DNA of 15,381 bases from Pseudomonadota bacterium. Its GTDB lineage: Bacteria > Pseudomonadota > Alphaproteobacteria > Caulobacterales > Caulobacteraceae. Below, piece after piece: positions 1 to 6,618 of the stretch. The position numbers were made by a program, and so were the translations under genes. Below the pieces are notes generated by a model. It was not told where the DNA came from. It did no database searches and worked only from the letters and a program-made list of their open reading frames with translations. Location of the stretch: positions 1 to 15,381 of the forward strand of contig JAEYTM010000177.1 in assembly GCA_023434015.1 (NCBI GenBank). Reading direction: 5' to 3'. Each line of letters opens with the position of its first letter. The stretch's first letter is position 1.

Positions 1-50
1 CCTAAACACGCTTTCCAAGCGTGCGCCTTCAACCACTCGGCCACCGCACC
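1..50 (-). tRNA. tRNA-Ser (anticodon GGA), 3' part outside the window
   Basis: Read on the minus strand from position 50, the DNA gives a 7-nt acceptor arm GGTGCGG, then TGGCCGAGTGG as the start of the D arm, and an anticodon stem-loop with GCACGC, loop TTGGAAA and GCGTGT. The anticodon is therefore GGA, which decodes UCC and UCU serine codons. The gene runs off the left edge before the long variable arm, T arm and acceptor 3' strand, so about 50 of roughly 90 nt are visible. The identity rests on the anticodon and the Ser-type D arm; the class II variable arm cannot be seen here. Confidence 0.9.
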
Positions 51-87
51 TTACCGCGCGGGGGAGTGGGTCCCCGCGGAGGCGCGC

Positions 88-115
88 AATATAGTCAGGA
101 AGCCTCCGGGGGCAA
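88..115 (-). promoter_or_regulatory. Putative promoter of tRNA-Ser
   Basis: On the minus strand a TTGCCC hexamer (115-110) is followed after 16 nt by TATATT (93-88). These resemble -35 and -10 elements and point toward the tRNA, whose 5' end lies at 50. The predicted transcript would start near 80 and carry a leader of about 30 nt to be removed by RNase P. The AT-rich -10 stands out in very GC-rich surroundings. Sequence match only. Confidence 0.5.
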
Positions 116-190
116 GCGGCGTTGGAGGGGGCGAACCGTGCAATCCGCGCACCCAGTCCCTATCTTGGCGGGCGAGCGCCAGGAGGCCCC

Positions 191-859
191 ATGCTCTTCG
201 CCAGAAAATCCCTCGAACTGCCCACGCCCGACACGGCCCTGCCGGGCCGGCCGCATCCCATTCCCACCGCCGAGACCCATTTCGTCAACGGCCACGCACT
301 CCAGGCGCCCTATCCGGAAGGGCTGGAGACCGCGGTCTTCGCCATGGGCTGCTTCTGGGGCGTGGAGCGGATGTTCTGGAACATCCCCGGCGTCTGGGTG
401 ACGGCGGCCGGCTATGTGAACGGCCTCACGCCCAACCCCACCTATGAGGAGGTCTGCAGCGGGCGGACCGGCCACACCGAGGCGGTGATGGTGGTGTTCG
501 ACCCGAAGGCCGTCACCTACAGCGAGCTGCTGAAGGTGTTCTGGGAAGGGCACGACCCGACCCAGGGCATGCGCCAGGGCGGCGACATCGGCACGCAGTA
601 TCGCTCGGGCATCTACGCGACCAACGACGCCCAGCTGCAGGCGGCCGAAGCCTCGCGCCAGGGCTATCAGGAGGCGCTGGCGGCCAGGGGATACGGCCAG
701 GTGACCACCGAGATCGGGCCGGCCGGGCCGTTCTTCTTAGCCGAGGCCTATCACCAGCAGTATCTGGCCAAGAATCCGGGCGGCTACTGCGGCGTCGGCG
801 GCACCGGGGTCAGCTGCCCCATCGGGGTCGATGTCGCGCTAGAATCCGGCCGGGCTTGA
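191..859 (+). CDS. msrA: Peptide methionine (S)-S-oxide reductase MsrA
   Basis: MsrA reduces the S epimer of methionine sulfoxide, free or in oxidised proteins, using thioredoxin as electron donor; it acts in the cytoplasm in oxidative-damage repair. The 222-aa product has the signature GCFWG at residues 53-57 with catalytic Cys54, and a C-terminal GYCGVGG...SCP segment with candidate resolving cysteines Cys200 and Cys209. This is the arrangement of the long E. coli-type MsrA (212 aa), and length and motif spacing are normal. The ATG at 191 is chosen because AGGAGG lies at 181-186; an upstream TTG at 122 is also in frame but has no such site. The next gene begins 4 bp after the stop, so the two are probably cotranscribed. 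No MsrB domain is fused. The N-terminal extension before the reductase domain (about 45 residues) is typical of this MsrA group. Confidence 0.95.
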   Translation: MLFARKSLELPTPDTALPGRPHPIPTAETHFVNGHALQAPYPEGLETAVFAMGCFWGVERMFWNIPGVWVTAAGYVNGLTPNPTYEEVCSGRTGHTEAVMVVFDPKAVTYSELLKVFWEGHDPTQGMRQGGDIGTQYRSGIYATNDAQLQAAEASRQGYQEALAARGYGQVTTEIGPAGPFFLAEAYHQQYLAKNPGGYCGVGGTGVSCPIGVDVALESGRA

Positions 860-863
860 GGCG

Positions 864-1217
864 GTGACGCCGGAGGACTTCGACGGGGCGGCACGGGTCC
901 TCCCGGCCGTCACCCTGGACATCCAGTGGGGCGACCGGCGGGTCTACAAGGTCGGCGGACGGATTTTCGCGATCACCGACGGTGCGGCGCGCGAACTGGC
1001 GCTGAAGGTCAGCGACATCGCCTTCGAGGCCCTGGTGGAGACAGGCCGGGCCCGGCCGGCGCCCTACCTGGCGCGCGCCGGCTGGGTGGCCTTCGACGAC
1101 CTCGCCGCGCTTGAACCCGCCGAGGTGATCGACTGGCTGGCGACGGCCCATGCCCTGGTGGCGGCGCGGCTCACCCGCCGGGCGCGCCGGGAACTCGGCC
1201 TGGTCAGCCCGGACTGA
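864..1217 (+). CDS. MmcQ/YjbR family protein (double-wing DNA-binding fold)
   Basis: This 117-aa protein resembles the MmcQ/YjbR (DUF419) family: an opening MTPEDF helix, LPAV-WGDRRVYKVGGRIFAI strands near residues 13-36, a KVS-AFEAL stretch, and the family's late APYLARAGWVAF segment followed by a helix ending in ARLTRRAR. YjbR of E. coli has a CyaY-like fold suggested to bind DNA, but no cellular function is established and I do not assign one. The start is the GTG at 864, 4 bp after the msrA stop; a GAGG overlaps that stop but sits very close to the GTG, so translation is likely coupled to msrA. The 3' end overlaps the end of the converging DUF599 gene by 14 bp. Confidence 0.85.
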   Translation: MTPEDFDGAARVLPAVTLDIQWGDRRVYKVGGRIFAITDGAARELALKVSDIAFEALVETGRARPAPYLARAGWVAFDDLAALEPAEVIDWLATAHALVAARLTRRARRELGLVSPD

Positions 1218-1959
1218 CACCGGTGGGGTCGCCGCCGGAGGTGGAGGCGCCGGAAGGGGGCGGCGCGCGACGGGATTCGATCTGCCGACGCAGATCGCCG
1301 ATGGCGTGGGCCGCGCGGCTGCCGCGCTGGCGCCAGAACAGGATGCTGACGGCGCCGATGGTGGCGCCCATGAACGCCCAGGGGCCGAACACCCAGGCGC
1401 CGGCCGCCAGGGCGAAATAGTAGCCGCGCACGCCGGCGTTGAACGACGACAGCGCCGGATTGAGCATGCGGCCGACCGCGTCGCCGAAGCTGCGCCGCTC
1501 TTCCTCCGACAGGCCGTCCGGCACCGCGCCGACCGCGGCGATGCAGTAGTTCATCTGCCGGATAGACCAGATGAAATCGAGCAGGCCGCGCGCCAGGGCG
1601 ATGATCACCAGCGACAGCTGCAGCTCGAAAAGGAACCGGCTCGAGGTGCGGATGACCTCCAGGGCGGAGACGCTGCGGAAGGTGCTCTCGCCACCGAACA
1701 GGGCGCCCGCCGTGGCGGCGATCAGCAGCAGGTTCGAGGAGGCGAAGAAGGAGGCCGAGTTCAGCGCCTGGCCGAGAAGCTGGCCGTCCATGAAGCGGTT
1801 CTCGCGCGCCACCATGTTGCGCATCCAGGTGACCCGGATGACGGTCATGTCGGTGTTGATCGCGCCGCCGCGGCCTTTGGAGAGCAGGCTCAGCAGCGGC
1901 TGATAGAACAGCCAGAAGGCGACGAAGAGCGAGAGCGCCGCGATATCGATAGGCCGCAC
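1204..1959 (-). CDS. DUF599 domain-containing membrane protein
   Basis: The 251-aa product fits the DUF599 family of alphaproteobacterial and actinobacterial inner-membrane proteins of unknown function. An N-terminal membrane segment (about residues 6-25) is followed by the conserved polar stretch around RVTWMRNMVARENRFMDGQ, then hydrophobic segments near residues 66-88, 110-128 and 180-208. The C-terminus is a basic, Pro/Ser/Gly-rich cytoplasmic-looking tail. The start is the GTG at 1959: AAGGAGG lies in the last codons of the upstream symporter gene, with AGGAGG 9 nt before the GTG. Only 4 bp separate the two genes, so coupled translation is expected. The 3' end overlaps the convergent YjbR-family gene. 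Family membership is reasonably sure, function unknown. Confidence 0.85.
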   Translation of the reverse strand: MRPIDIAALSLFVAFWLFYQPLLSLLSKGRGGAINTDMTVIRVTWMRNMVARENRFMDGQLLGQALNSASFFASSNLLLIAATAGALFGGESTFRSVSALEVIRTSSRFLFELQLSLVIIALARGLLDFIWSIRQMNYCIAAVGAVPDGLSEEERRSFGDAVGRMLNPALSSFNAGVRGYYFALAAGAWVFGPWAFMGATIGAVSILFWRQRGSRAAHAIGDLRRQIESRRAPPPSGASTSGGDPTGVSPG

Positions 1960-1963
1960 GACC

Positions 1964-3280
1964 TTAGTCCTCCTTGATCAGGCTCATGACGTTGGTGTTG
2001 CGCAGCCGCAGCGCGACGATGAAGGCCGCCGCCATGATGACGGAGACATATATGTAAAAGCCGAACTCGGCCCCCACGCCCTTGAACCACAGGGCGACAT
2101 ATTCGGCGGTGCCGCCGAACAGCGCGTTGGCGATGGCGTAGGGCAGGGCGACGCCCAAGGCCCGGACGTTGGCGGGGAAAAGCTCGGCCTTAACCAGTCC
2201 GCTGACCGCCGTGTAGCCGGACAGCACGGTCAGCAGCAGAAGGACGAGCCCAAGGGCGCCCAGGGCCGAGCTGGTCCCGGCCAGGGCGGACATCACCGGA
2301 TAGGTCGCGATCGCCCCGCCGCCGAAGGCGATGGCCAGCGTGGTCCGGCGACCGATCCGGTCGGAGAGCCAGCCGAACAGCGGCTGGGCGAACATATAGA
2401 CGACCAGGGCGGCGGCGGTGATCCAGGTCGCCGTGTCCTTGGCGAAGCCCGAGGTGTTGACCAGGAACTTCTGCATGTAGGTCGTGTAGGCGTAGAAGGC
2501 CAAGGAGCCGCCGGCGGTCAGGACGAAGATGATCGCCGTCTCGCGCGGATGGCGGACGAACAGCATCATGGTTTTGGCCCGCTCCAGCCCTTCGGCCTTG
2601 GCGTTGAGATAGCTGGCGCTCTCGGACATGCCGCTGCGGATCCAGAACACCACCACGGCCAGCAGGCCGCCGATGGCGAATGGAATGCGCCATCCCCAGG
2701 CCTCCAGGTCCGTTTCCGCCATGAAGGTCTGCAGCAGGATCAGCACCGACAGGGCGGTGAGCTGGCCGCCGATCAGGGTGACGTACTGGAAGCTGGCCCA
2801 CATGCCGCGCCGGCGACGGCCGGCCATCTCGGACATGTAGGTGGCGCTGGCCCCGTACTCGCCGCCGATGGACAGGCCCTGGACGAGGCGCGCGGCCAGC
2901 AGGCCGGCGGGCGCCAGGGCGCCGATCTGGGCGTAGGTCGGCAGCAGGGCGATGGCAAAGGAGCCGAAGCACATCAGGCCGACGCTGAGCGCCAGGGCCG
3001 CGCGGCGGCCGGCGTGGTCGGCGTAGAGGCCCATCAGCCAGGCGCCGAGGGGCCGCATCATGAAGCCGAGCGCGAAGACCCCGGCGTTCTGGAGCAGCTG
3101 TGCGGTGGTGTCGCCGGCCGGGAAGAAGTGGGGCGCGAAGTAGATCGCGAAGGAGGAATAGGCGAACCAGTCGTACCATTCGACGAGATTGCCCGCCGAT
3201 CCGCCGACGATGGCCTTGACCCGCTGCAGCGGGGTGATCTGCGCGCCTGCCGCAGCGTCGGACGTCGTCTCGCCTGCCAT
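1964..3280 (-). CDS. kgtP: MFS alpha-ketoglutarate/H+ symporter-like permease (MHS family, KgtP-type)
   Basis: A 438-aa, twelve-helix major facilitator of the metabolite:H+ symporter family, close in pattern to E. coli KgtP (432 aa), which imports 2-oxoglutarate across the inner membrane. Visible hallmarks are the GNLVEWYDWFAYSSF block (residues 30-44), cytoplasmic loop motif GLYADHAGRRAA (84-95), RLVQGLSIGGEYGASATYMSE, ASFQYVTLIGGQL, the repeated-loop motif GWLSDRIGRRTTL, and KAELFPANVRALG-IANALFGGTAEYVAL near the end. These segments align by eye almost without gaps to KgtP. Substrate is inferred from this similarity; proline/betaine or citrate transporters of the same family are alternatives. 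The ATG at 3280 follows a G-rich stretch (GGGGGGA). A stem-loop separates it from the DUF3309 gene, so it may have its own transcript. Confidence 0.85.
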   Translation of the reverse strand: MAGETTSDAAAGAQITPLQRVKAIVGGSAGNLVEWYDWFAYSSFAIYFAPHFFPAGDTTAQLLQNAGVFALGFMMRPLGAWLMGLYADHAGRRAALALSVGLMCFGSFAIALLPTYAQIGALAPAGLLAARLVQGLSIGGEYGASATYMSEMAGRRRRGMWASFQYVTLIGGQLTALSVLILLQTFMAETDLEAWGWRIPFAIGGLLAVVVFWIRSGMSESASYLNAKAEGLERAKTMMLFVRHPRETAIIFVLTAGGSLAFYAYTTYMQKFLVNTSGFAKDTATWITAAALVVYMFAQPLFGWLSDRIGRRTTLAIAFGGGAIATYPVMSALAGTSSALGALGLVLLLLTVLSGYTAVSGLVKAELFPANVRALGVALPYAIANALFGGTAEYVALWFKGVGAEFGFYIYVSVIMAAAFIVALRLRNTNVMSLIKED

Positions 3281-3313
3281 GCATCCCCCCGGTCGCCCGG
3301 GAGGATGCTAGGC

Positions 3314-3339
3314 GATCCCCCGGCTTACGCCAGGGGGTC
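3314..3339 (-). terminator. Stem-loop between DUF3309 gene and kgtP
   Basis: An inverted repeat pairs CCCCC-GGC (3317-3324) with GCC-A-GGGGG (3329-3337) around the loop TTAC; flanking GA and TC pair with one bulge. It lies 6 bp past the DUF3309 stop. There is no T tract, so it may be a weak or Rho-assisted terminator, or an mRNA-stabilising structure rather than an intrinsic terminator. Confidence 0.4.
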
Positions 3340-3344
3340 TGTCG

Positions 3345-3500
3345 TCATATGCGTCCCATCAGGACGAGGATGATCACGATCACCAGCACGAGGCCGAGCC
3401 CGCCCGAGGGGAAATAGCCCCAGCTGCGGCTGTAGCCCCAGCTGGGCAGGGCGCCGAGCAGCGCCAGGATCAGGATGATGATCAGAATGGTGCCAAGCAT
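3345..3500 (-). CDS. DUF3309 family small membrane protein
   Basis: A 51-aa protein with the family's plan: a first hydrophobic helix (MLGTILIIILILALLGALP), a short aromatic turn with SWGYSRSWGYFPSGG, and a second hydrophobic helix (LGLVLVIVIILVLMGRI). Such helix-turn-helix miniproteins of about 50 residues are frequent in Alphaproteobacteria; the function is not known to me. The ATG at 3500 has AGGAGA upstream (about 3512-3507) at good distance. It follows the DUF983 gene by 80 bp on the same strand and is followed by a stem-loop. The repeated SWGYS/SWGYF turn and the GxLP and PSGG motifs support the family call. Confidence 0.85.
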   Translation of the reverse strand: MLGTILIIILILALLGALPSWGYSRSWGYFPSGGLGLVLVIVIILVLMGRI

Positions 3501-3580
3501 GGGCGTGTCTCTCCTGTAAGCCGTGACCCCAACCGCGGGGCAAACGGGCTGGCATGGCTCAGGTTCCGGAGAGGCGGGCC

Positions 3581-3994
3581 CTAGTCGGCGGCGTCGGCCG
3601 TGTGGAAGCGTGCCTCGGTGTCCTTGACCCCCAGGGCGTACATCATGCCGATCCAGCCGCCCTTGATGCGGGGCAGGAGCAGCAGAGTGAGCACGGTCAG
3701 CGGGATCAGGATCACCGGCAGCGACACGGCGGCCGGAGCTTCCCAGACGATCGGGAAGAAGAACAGCGGCCCGACCAGCAGGTGGCCGACCAGCAGGATG
3801 GTCAGGTAGGCCGGGCCATCGTCGGCCGGATAGCGGGCGAGGTCGTGGCTGCAGCCCGGGCAGGCGCCGCACACCTTCAGGTACTTGCGGAACATCCTGC
3901 CCTCGCCGCAGGCGGGACACTGGCCCTTCAGTCCGCGCAGGACCGCGGGGCGCAGGGGATGAGCGAGTTCGGCCATGGCCGGCATATGCGACAT
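3581..3994 (-). CDS. DUF983 family protein, zinc-ribbon plus two membrane helices
   Basis: The 137-aa product begins with an RGLKGQCPACGEGRMF block (CPACGEG at residues 26-32) and a second cysteine group at 42, 45 and 48, which together look like a zinc ribbon. Two hydrophobic helices follow (about 62-83 and 87-108), then a short cytoplasmic end containing KGGWIGMMYALGVKD. This is the DUF983 architecture; members are small inner-membrane proteins without firm function, often near cytochrome oxidase genes elsewhere, which is not the case here. The ATG at 3994 is preceded by GGAAGGGCGG, close to the start; ATG codons at 3985 and 3976 are in frame and possible. The ribosome binding site is embedded in a near-perfect palindrome. 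Confidence 0.85.
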   Translation of the reverse strand: MSHMPAMAELAHPLRPAVLRGLKGQCPACGEGRMFRKYLKVCGACPGCSHDLARYPADDGPAYLTILLVGHLLVGPLFFFPIVWEAPAAVSLPVILIPLTVLTLLLLPRIKGGWIGMMYALGVKDTEARFHTADAAD

Positions 3995-3995
3995 C

Positions 3996-4016
3996 CGCCC
4001 TTCCGACGGAAGGGCG
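3996..4016 (-). promoter_or_regulatory. 21-bp near-perfect palindrome enclosing the DUF983 ribosome binding site
   Basis: The 10-bp arms CGCCCTTCCG (3996-4005) and CGGAAGGGCG (4007-4016) flank a single central A. In the minus-strand transcript the second arm carries GGAAGGGCG and ends one base before the DUF983 ATG. It could act as an RNA hairpin hiding the ribosome binding site, as a DNA operator, or as part of a terminator for the entericidin gene upstream. Confidence 0.5.
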
Positions 4017-4033
4017 CGGCCCGCGAAGGGCCG
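4017..4033 (-). terminator. Stem-loop after the entericidin gene
   Basis: CGGCCC (4017-4022) pairs with GGGCCG (4028-4033) around a 5-nt loop. It begins 13 bp past the entericidin stop on the minus strand and abuts the palindrome before the DUF983 gene, giving two tandem hairpins. No T tract follows, so termination is only a possibility. Confidence 0.35.
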
Positions 4034-4045
4034 ATTGGCCGCAGT

Positions 4046-4183
4046 CTAGCGCCGGACGTCTTCGGCGGTGCCGGTCACGGCCTGGCCGGCGGCCTGGAGG
4101 TCGCGGCCGACGCCCGACACGGTATTGCAGGCGGCCGTCAGCAGGGCGGACGCGGCGACGGCGAGCACGATCAGTTTGCGCAT
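4046..4183 (-). CDS. Entericidin A/B-like small lipoprotein
   Basis: A 45-aa ORF with a lipoprotein signal peptide: MRK, a hydrophobic core (LIVLAVAASALL) and lipobox LTAAC with Cys19 as the lipidated residue. The predicted mature peptide of 27 residues reads CNTVSGVGRDLQAAGQAV..., matching the entericidin pattern CNTxxGxGxDxxxAGxxI. Entericidins are small envelope lipoproteins; in E. coli EcnA/EcnB form an antidote/toxin pair. Here there is a single copy and no partner, as is common in Alphaproteobacteria, so a toxin role should not be assumed. The ATG at 4183 has AAGGGGA upstream. It is the first gene of the minus-strand run and diverges from the DUF2784 gene; a TTGACT hexamer at 4238-4233 could be a -35 element but no convincing -10 follows. 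Confidence 0.85.
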   Translation of the reverse strand: MRKLIVLAVAASALLTAACNTVSGVGRDLQAAGQAVTGTAEDVRR

Positions 4184-4304
4184 GGGGATCCCCTTGTCGA
4201 TGCCGGTCCGGTGTCCGGCGCCGCATCCTTGTAGTCAAGCTCGCGGCGGGATTTGGGCGGGTCATGGCCCTTCTCGCTCAGGGGGAGAAGGGTAAGGTTG
4301 GCGG

Positions 4305-4694
4305 ATGAACGCGACCCTGGCCCAGGCCGTGCTGGCGCTGCACCTGCTGGTGATCGCCTTCAATGTGGCGGGGCTGGCGGTCATCCCGCTGGGGGCGAGG
4401 CTAGGATGGCGCGTCGTGCGGCTCCGCTGGCTGCGGCTGCTGCACCTGGCGTCCTGGGCGATGGTGGCCCTTCAGGCCGCGCTCGGCCGCGCCTGTTTCC
4501 TCACCGACTGGCAGGGCGCCCTGTCCGGGGGCGCGGCCCAGGCGCCCATGGTCATGCGATGGATCAACAGTCTGATCTACTGGCCGCTGCCGATGTGGGC
4601 CTTCACCGCGATGTACCTGGTGCTGTTCGCCGGGGTGGTGGCGCTGTGGCGGATCGCGCCGCCTAGTCCGCGTCCATCTTCAGGGCGGCGATGA
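4305..4694 (+). CDS. DUF2784 domain-containing membrane protein
   Basis: The 129-aa product has about four hydrophobic helices. It opens with ALHLLVIAFNVAGLAVIPLG, has a central LRWLRLLHLASWAMVALQAALGRACFLTDWQ stretch, and then WINSLIYWPLPMWAFTAMYLVLFAGVVALW. The LHLL opening, the W-R-R-hLHL helix and the ACFLTDWQ-like segment (family form: CPLTxxE/W) match DUF2784, a small inner-membrane family of unknown role. GGAGAAGGGTAAGG upstream supplies a ribosome binding site for the ATG at 4305. The last ten residues (PSPRPSSGRR) read into the end of lepA, overlapping it convergently by 32 bp, so the tail is probably not conserved. Confidence 0.75.
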   Translation: MNATLAQAVLALHLLVIAFNVAGLAVIPLGARLGWRVVRLRWLRLLHLASWAMVALQAALGRACFLTDWQGALSGGAAQAPMVMRWINSLIYWPLPMWAFTAMYLVLFAGVVALWRIAPPSPRPSSGRR

Positions 4695-6468
4695 AGGCTT
4701 CCTGCGGAATCTCGACCTTGCCGAACTGACGCATGCGCTTCTTGCCGGCCTTCTGCTTGTCGAGCAGCTTGCGCTTGCGGCTGGCGTCGCCGCCGTAGCA
4801 CTTGGCGGTGACGTCCTTGCGCAGGGCCCGCACGGTCTCGCGGGCGATGATCCGCCCGCCGATCGCCGCCTGGATCGGGATCTGGAACATGTGCGGGTTG
4901 ATCAGGTCCTTCATCTTCTCGACCATGCCGCGGCCACGGGCCTCGGCGCGGTCGGCGTGGACCAGCATCGACAGGGCGTCCACCGGCTCGGAGTTCACCA
5001 GGATCGACATCTTCACCAGATTGCCGACGCGATAGTCCTCGATGACGTAGTCGAAGGAGGCGTAGCCCTTCGAGATCGACTTCAGCCGGTCGTAGAAGTC
5101 GAACACCACCTCGTTCAGCGGCAGATCGTAGACCACCAGGGCGCGGGCCCCGACATAGGACAGCTCGCGCTGCGAGCCGCGGCGGTCCTGGCAGAGCTTG
5201 ATCACCGACCCCAGATACTCGTCCGGCGTCAGGATGGTGGCCTTGATCCAGGGCTCGGCGATGGAGGCGACCTTCACCGGGTCGGGCAGGTCCGCCGGGT
5301 TGTGCAGCTCGATCTCGGAGCCGTCGGTCAGGCCGACCTTGTAGACCACCGAGGGGGCGGTCGCGATCAGGTCGAGGTCGAACTCGCGGCTCAGCCGCTC
5401 CTGGATGATCTCCAGGTGCAGCAATCCGAGGAAGCCGCAGCGGAAGCCGAAGCCGAGCGCCGCGCTGGTTTCCATCTCGTAGCTGAAGGAGGCGTCGTTC
5501 AGGCGCAGGCGGCCTATGGCGGCGCGCAGGTCCTCGAAGTCGGCGGCGTCCACCGGGAACAGGCCGCAGAACACCACCGGCTGCACCTCGCGGAAGCCCG
5601 GCAGGGCCTCGGCGGCCGGCTTCTTTTCGTCGGTGATGGTGTCGCCGACGGCGGCGTGGGCGACTTCCTTGATCTGGGCGGTGATGAAGCCGATCTCGCC
5701 CGGGCCGAGTTCCTCGACCTCGGTGCGCTTGGGCCGGAAATAGCCGATCCGGTCGATCAGGTGGGTCGATCCCTGCTGCATCATGCGGATGCGCTGGCCG
5801 GCCTTCAGCACCCCGTCGATCACCCGCACCAGCACCACCACGCCCAGGTAGGGGTCGTACCAGGCGTCGACCAGCAGGGCCTTCAGCGGCGCGTCGCGGT
5901 CGCCCTTCGGCGGCGGCAGGCGGGTGACGATGGCCTCGAGCACATCGCGGATGCCGAGGCCGGTCTTGGCCGAGGCCAGCACCGCGTCCGAGGCGTCGAG
6001 ACCGATGACGTCCTCGATCTGCTGGCGCACCCGGTCGGGCTCGGCGGCCGGCAGGTCGACCTTGTTCAGCACCGGAACGATCTCATGGTCGTTGTCGATC
6101 GCCTGGTAGACGTTGGCCAGGGTCTGGGCCTCGACCCCCTGGGAGGCGTCGACCACCAGGATCGAGCCCTCGCAGGCGGCCAGCGAACGCGAGACCTCAT
6201 AGGCGAAGTCCACGTGGCCGGGGGTGTCCATCAGGTTGAGGACGTAGTCCTCGCCGTTGTCGGCCCTGTAGTGCAGGCGCACCGTCTGGGCCTTGATGGT
6301 GATGCCCCGCTCGCGCTCGATGTCCATGTTGTCGAGGACCTGTTCGGTCATCTCGCGCTGGGTCAGCGCGCCGGTCTCCTGGATCAGGCGATCGGACAGC
6401 GTGGATTTGCCGTGGTCGATGTGGGCCACGATCGAGAAGTTGCGGATATGCGAAAGCGGGGTGCTCAT
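4663..6468 (-). CDS. lepA: Elongation factor 4 (LepA), ribosomal back-translocase GTPase
   Basis: LepA/EF4 is a translational GTPase that binds the ribosome and influences elongation and initiation under stress. The 601-aa product (E. coli 599 aa) shows G1 AHIDHGKS (residues 15-22), switch I RGITI (54-58), G3 DTPGH (81-85), G4 NKVD (135-138) and a G5-like SAK. EF-G-like domains II, III and V follow, and then the LepA-specific C-terminal domain with RALRKDVTAKCYGGDASRKRKLLDKQKAGKKRM, a full-length hallmark quoted here only in outline. The ATG at 6468 gives the usual N-terminus before IRNFSIVAHIDHG; an in-frame GTG at 6486 would add six residues, and neither has a strong ribosome binding site. 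No lepB signal peptidase gene follows, unlike in E. coli. Confidence 0.97.
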   Translation of the reverse strand: MSTPLSHIRNFSIVAHIDHGKSTLSDRLIQETGALTQREMTEQVLDNMDIERERGITIKAQTVRLHYRADNGEDYVLNLMDTPGHVDFAYEVSRSLAACEGSILVVDASQGVEAQTLANVYQAIDNDHEIVPVLNKVDLPAAEPDRVRQQIEDVIGLDASDAVLASAKTGLGIRDVLEAIVTRLPPPKGDRDAPLKALLVDAWYDPYLGVVVLVRVIDGVLKAGQRIRMMQQGSTHLIDRIGYFRPKRTEVEELGPGEIGFITAQIKEVAHAAVGDTITDEKKPAAEALPGFREVQPVVFCGLFPVDAADFEDLRAAIGRLRLNDASFSYEMETSAALGFGFRCGFLGLLHLEIIQERLSREFDLDLIATAPSVVYKVGLTDGSEIELHNPADLPDPVKVASIAEPWIKATILTPDEYLGSVIKLCQDRRGSQRELSYVGARALVVYDLPLNEVVFDFYDRLKSISKGYASFDYVIEDYRVGNLVKMSILVNSEPVDALSMLVHADRAEARGRGMVEKMKDLINPHMFQIPIQAAIGGRIIARETVRALRKDVTAKCYGGDASRKRKLLDKQKAGKKRMRQFGKVEIPQEAFIAALKMDAD

Positions 6469-6535
6469 GGGGCGTGCGTCTAGCACATTCCGCGGCCGGC
6501 GCGAGGCGCGCGGCGTTGCGACGCGGGCCTTACGG

Positions 6536-6550
6536 TTAATCGCGCGTTAA
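6536..6550. promoter_or_regulatory. CtrA-type box (TTAA-N7-TTAAC) between lepA and eipA
   Basis: TTAA at 6536-6539 and TTAA at 6547-6550 are separated by exactly 7 bp; on the minus strand the motif reads TTAA-N7-TTAAC, the full consensus of the cell-cycle regulator CtrA. It lies midway between the lepA start (6468) and the eipA start (6619). TTAA is rare in this GC-rich window. A possible plus-strand promoter would use the first TTAATC as -35 and TATCAA (6560-6565) as -10, so the box would overlap the -35 as in CtrA-activated promoters. Confidence 0.65.
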
Positions 6551-6618
6551 GCTGACAGGTATCAATGACTGGCCCTGGGCGGAGCTGGTTCCAGACGTCG
6601 AAGGAGAGATACGCGCCC

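Noticed and set aside
2190..3284. 364-aa minus-strand frame inside kgtP
   Set aside because: Same-strand shifted frame of the symporter, Arg/Pro/His-rich, without membrane helices or motifs.
3345..4265. 306-aa minus-strand frame that includes the DUF3309 sequence at its end
   Set aside because: Only the last 51 residues are gene-like. The upstream part is an alternative frame of the DUF983 and entericidin genes, rich in Arg and Pro; the DUF3309 ATG at 3500 has its own ribosome binding site.
4891..6483. 530-aa plus-strand ORF opposite lepA
   Set aside because: Antisense shadow of lepA with Gly/Val/His/Asp/Gln-rich low complexity.
6484..6486. Upstream GTG start for lepA
   Set aside because: It adds six residues not expected in LepA and has no better ribosome binding site; the ATG at 6468 gives the standard N-terminus.
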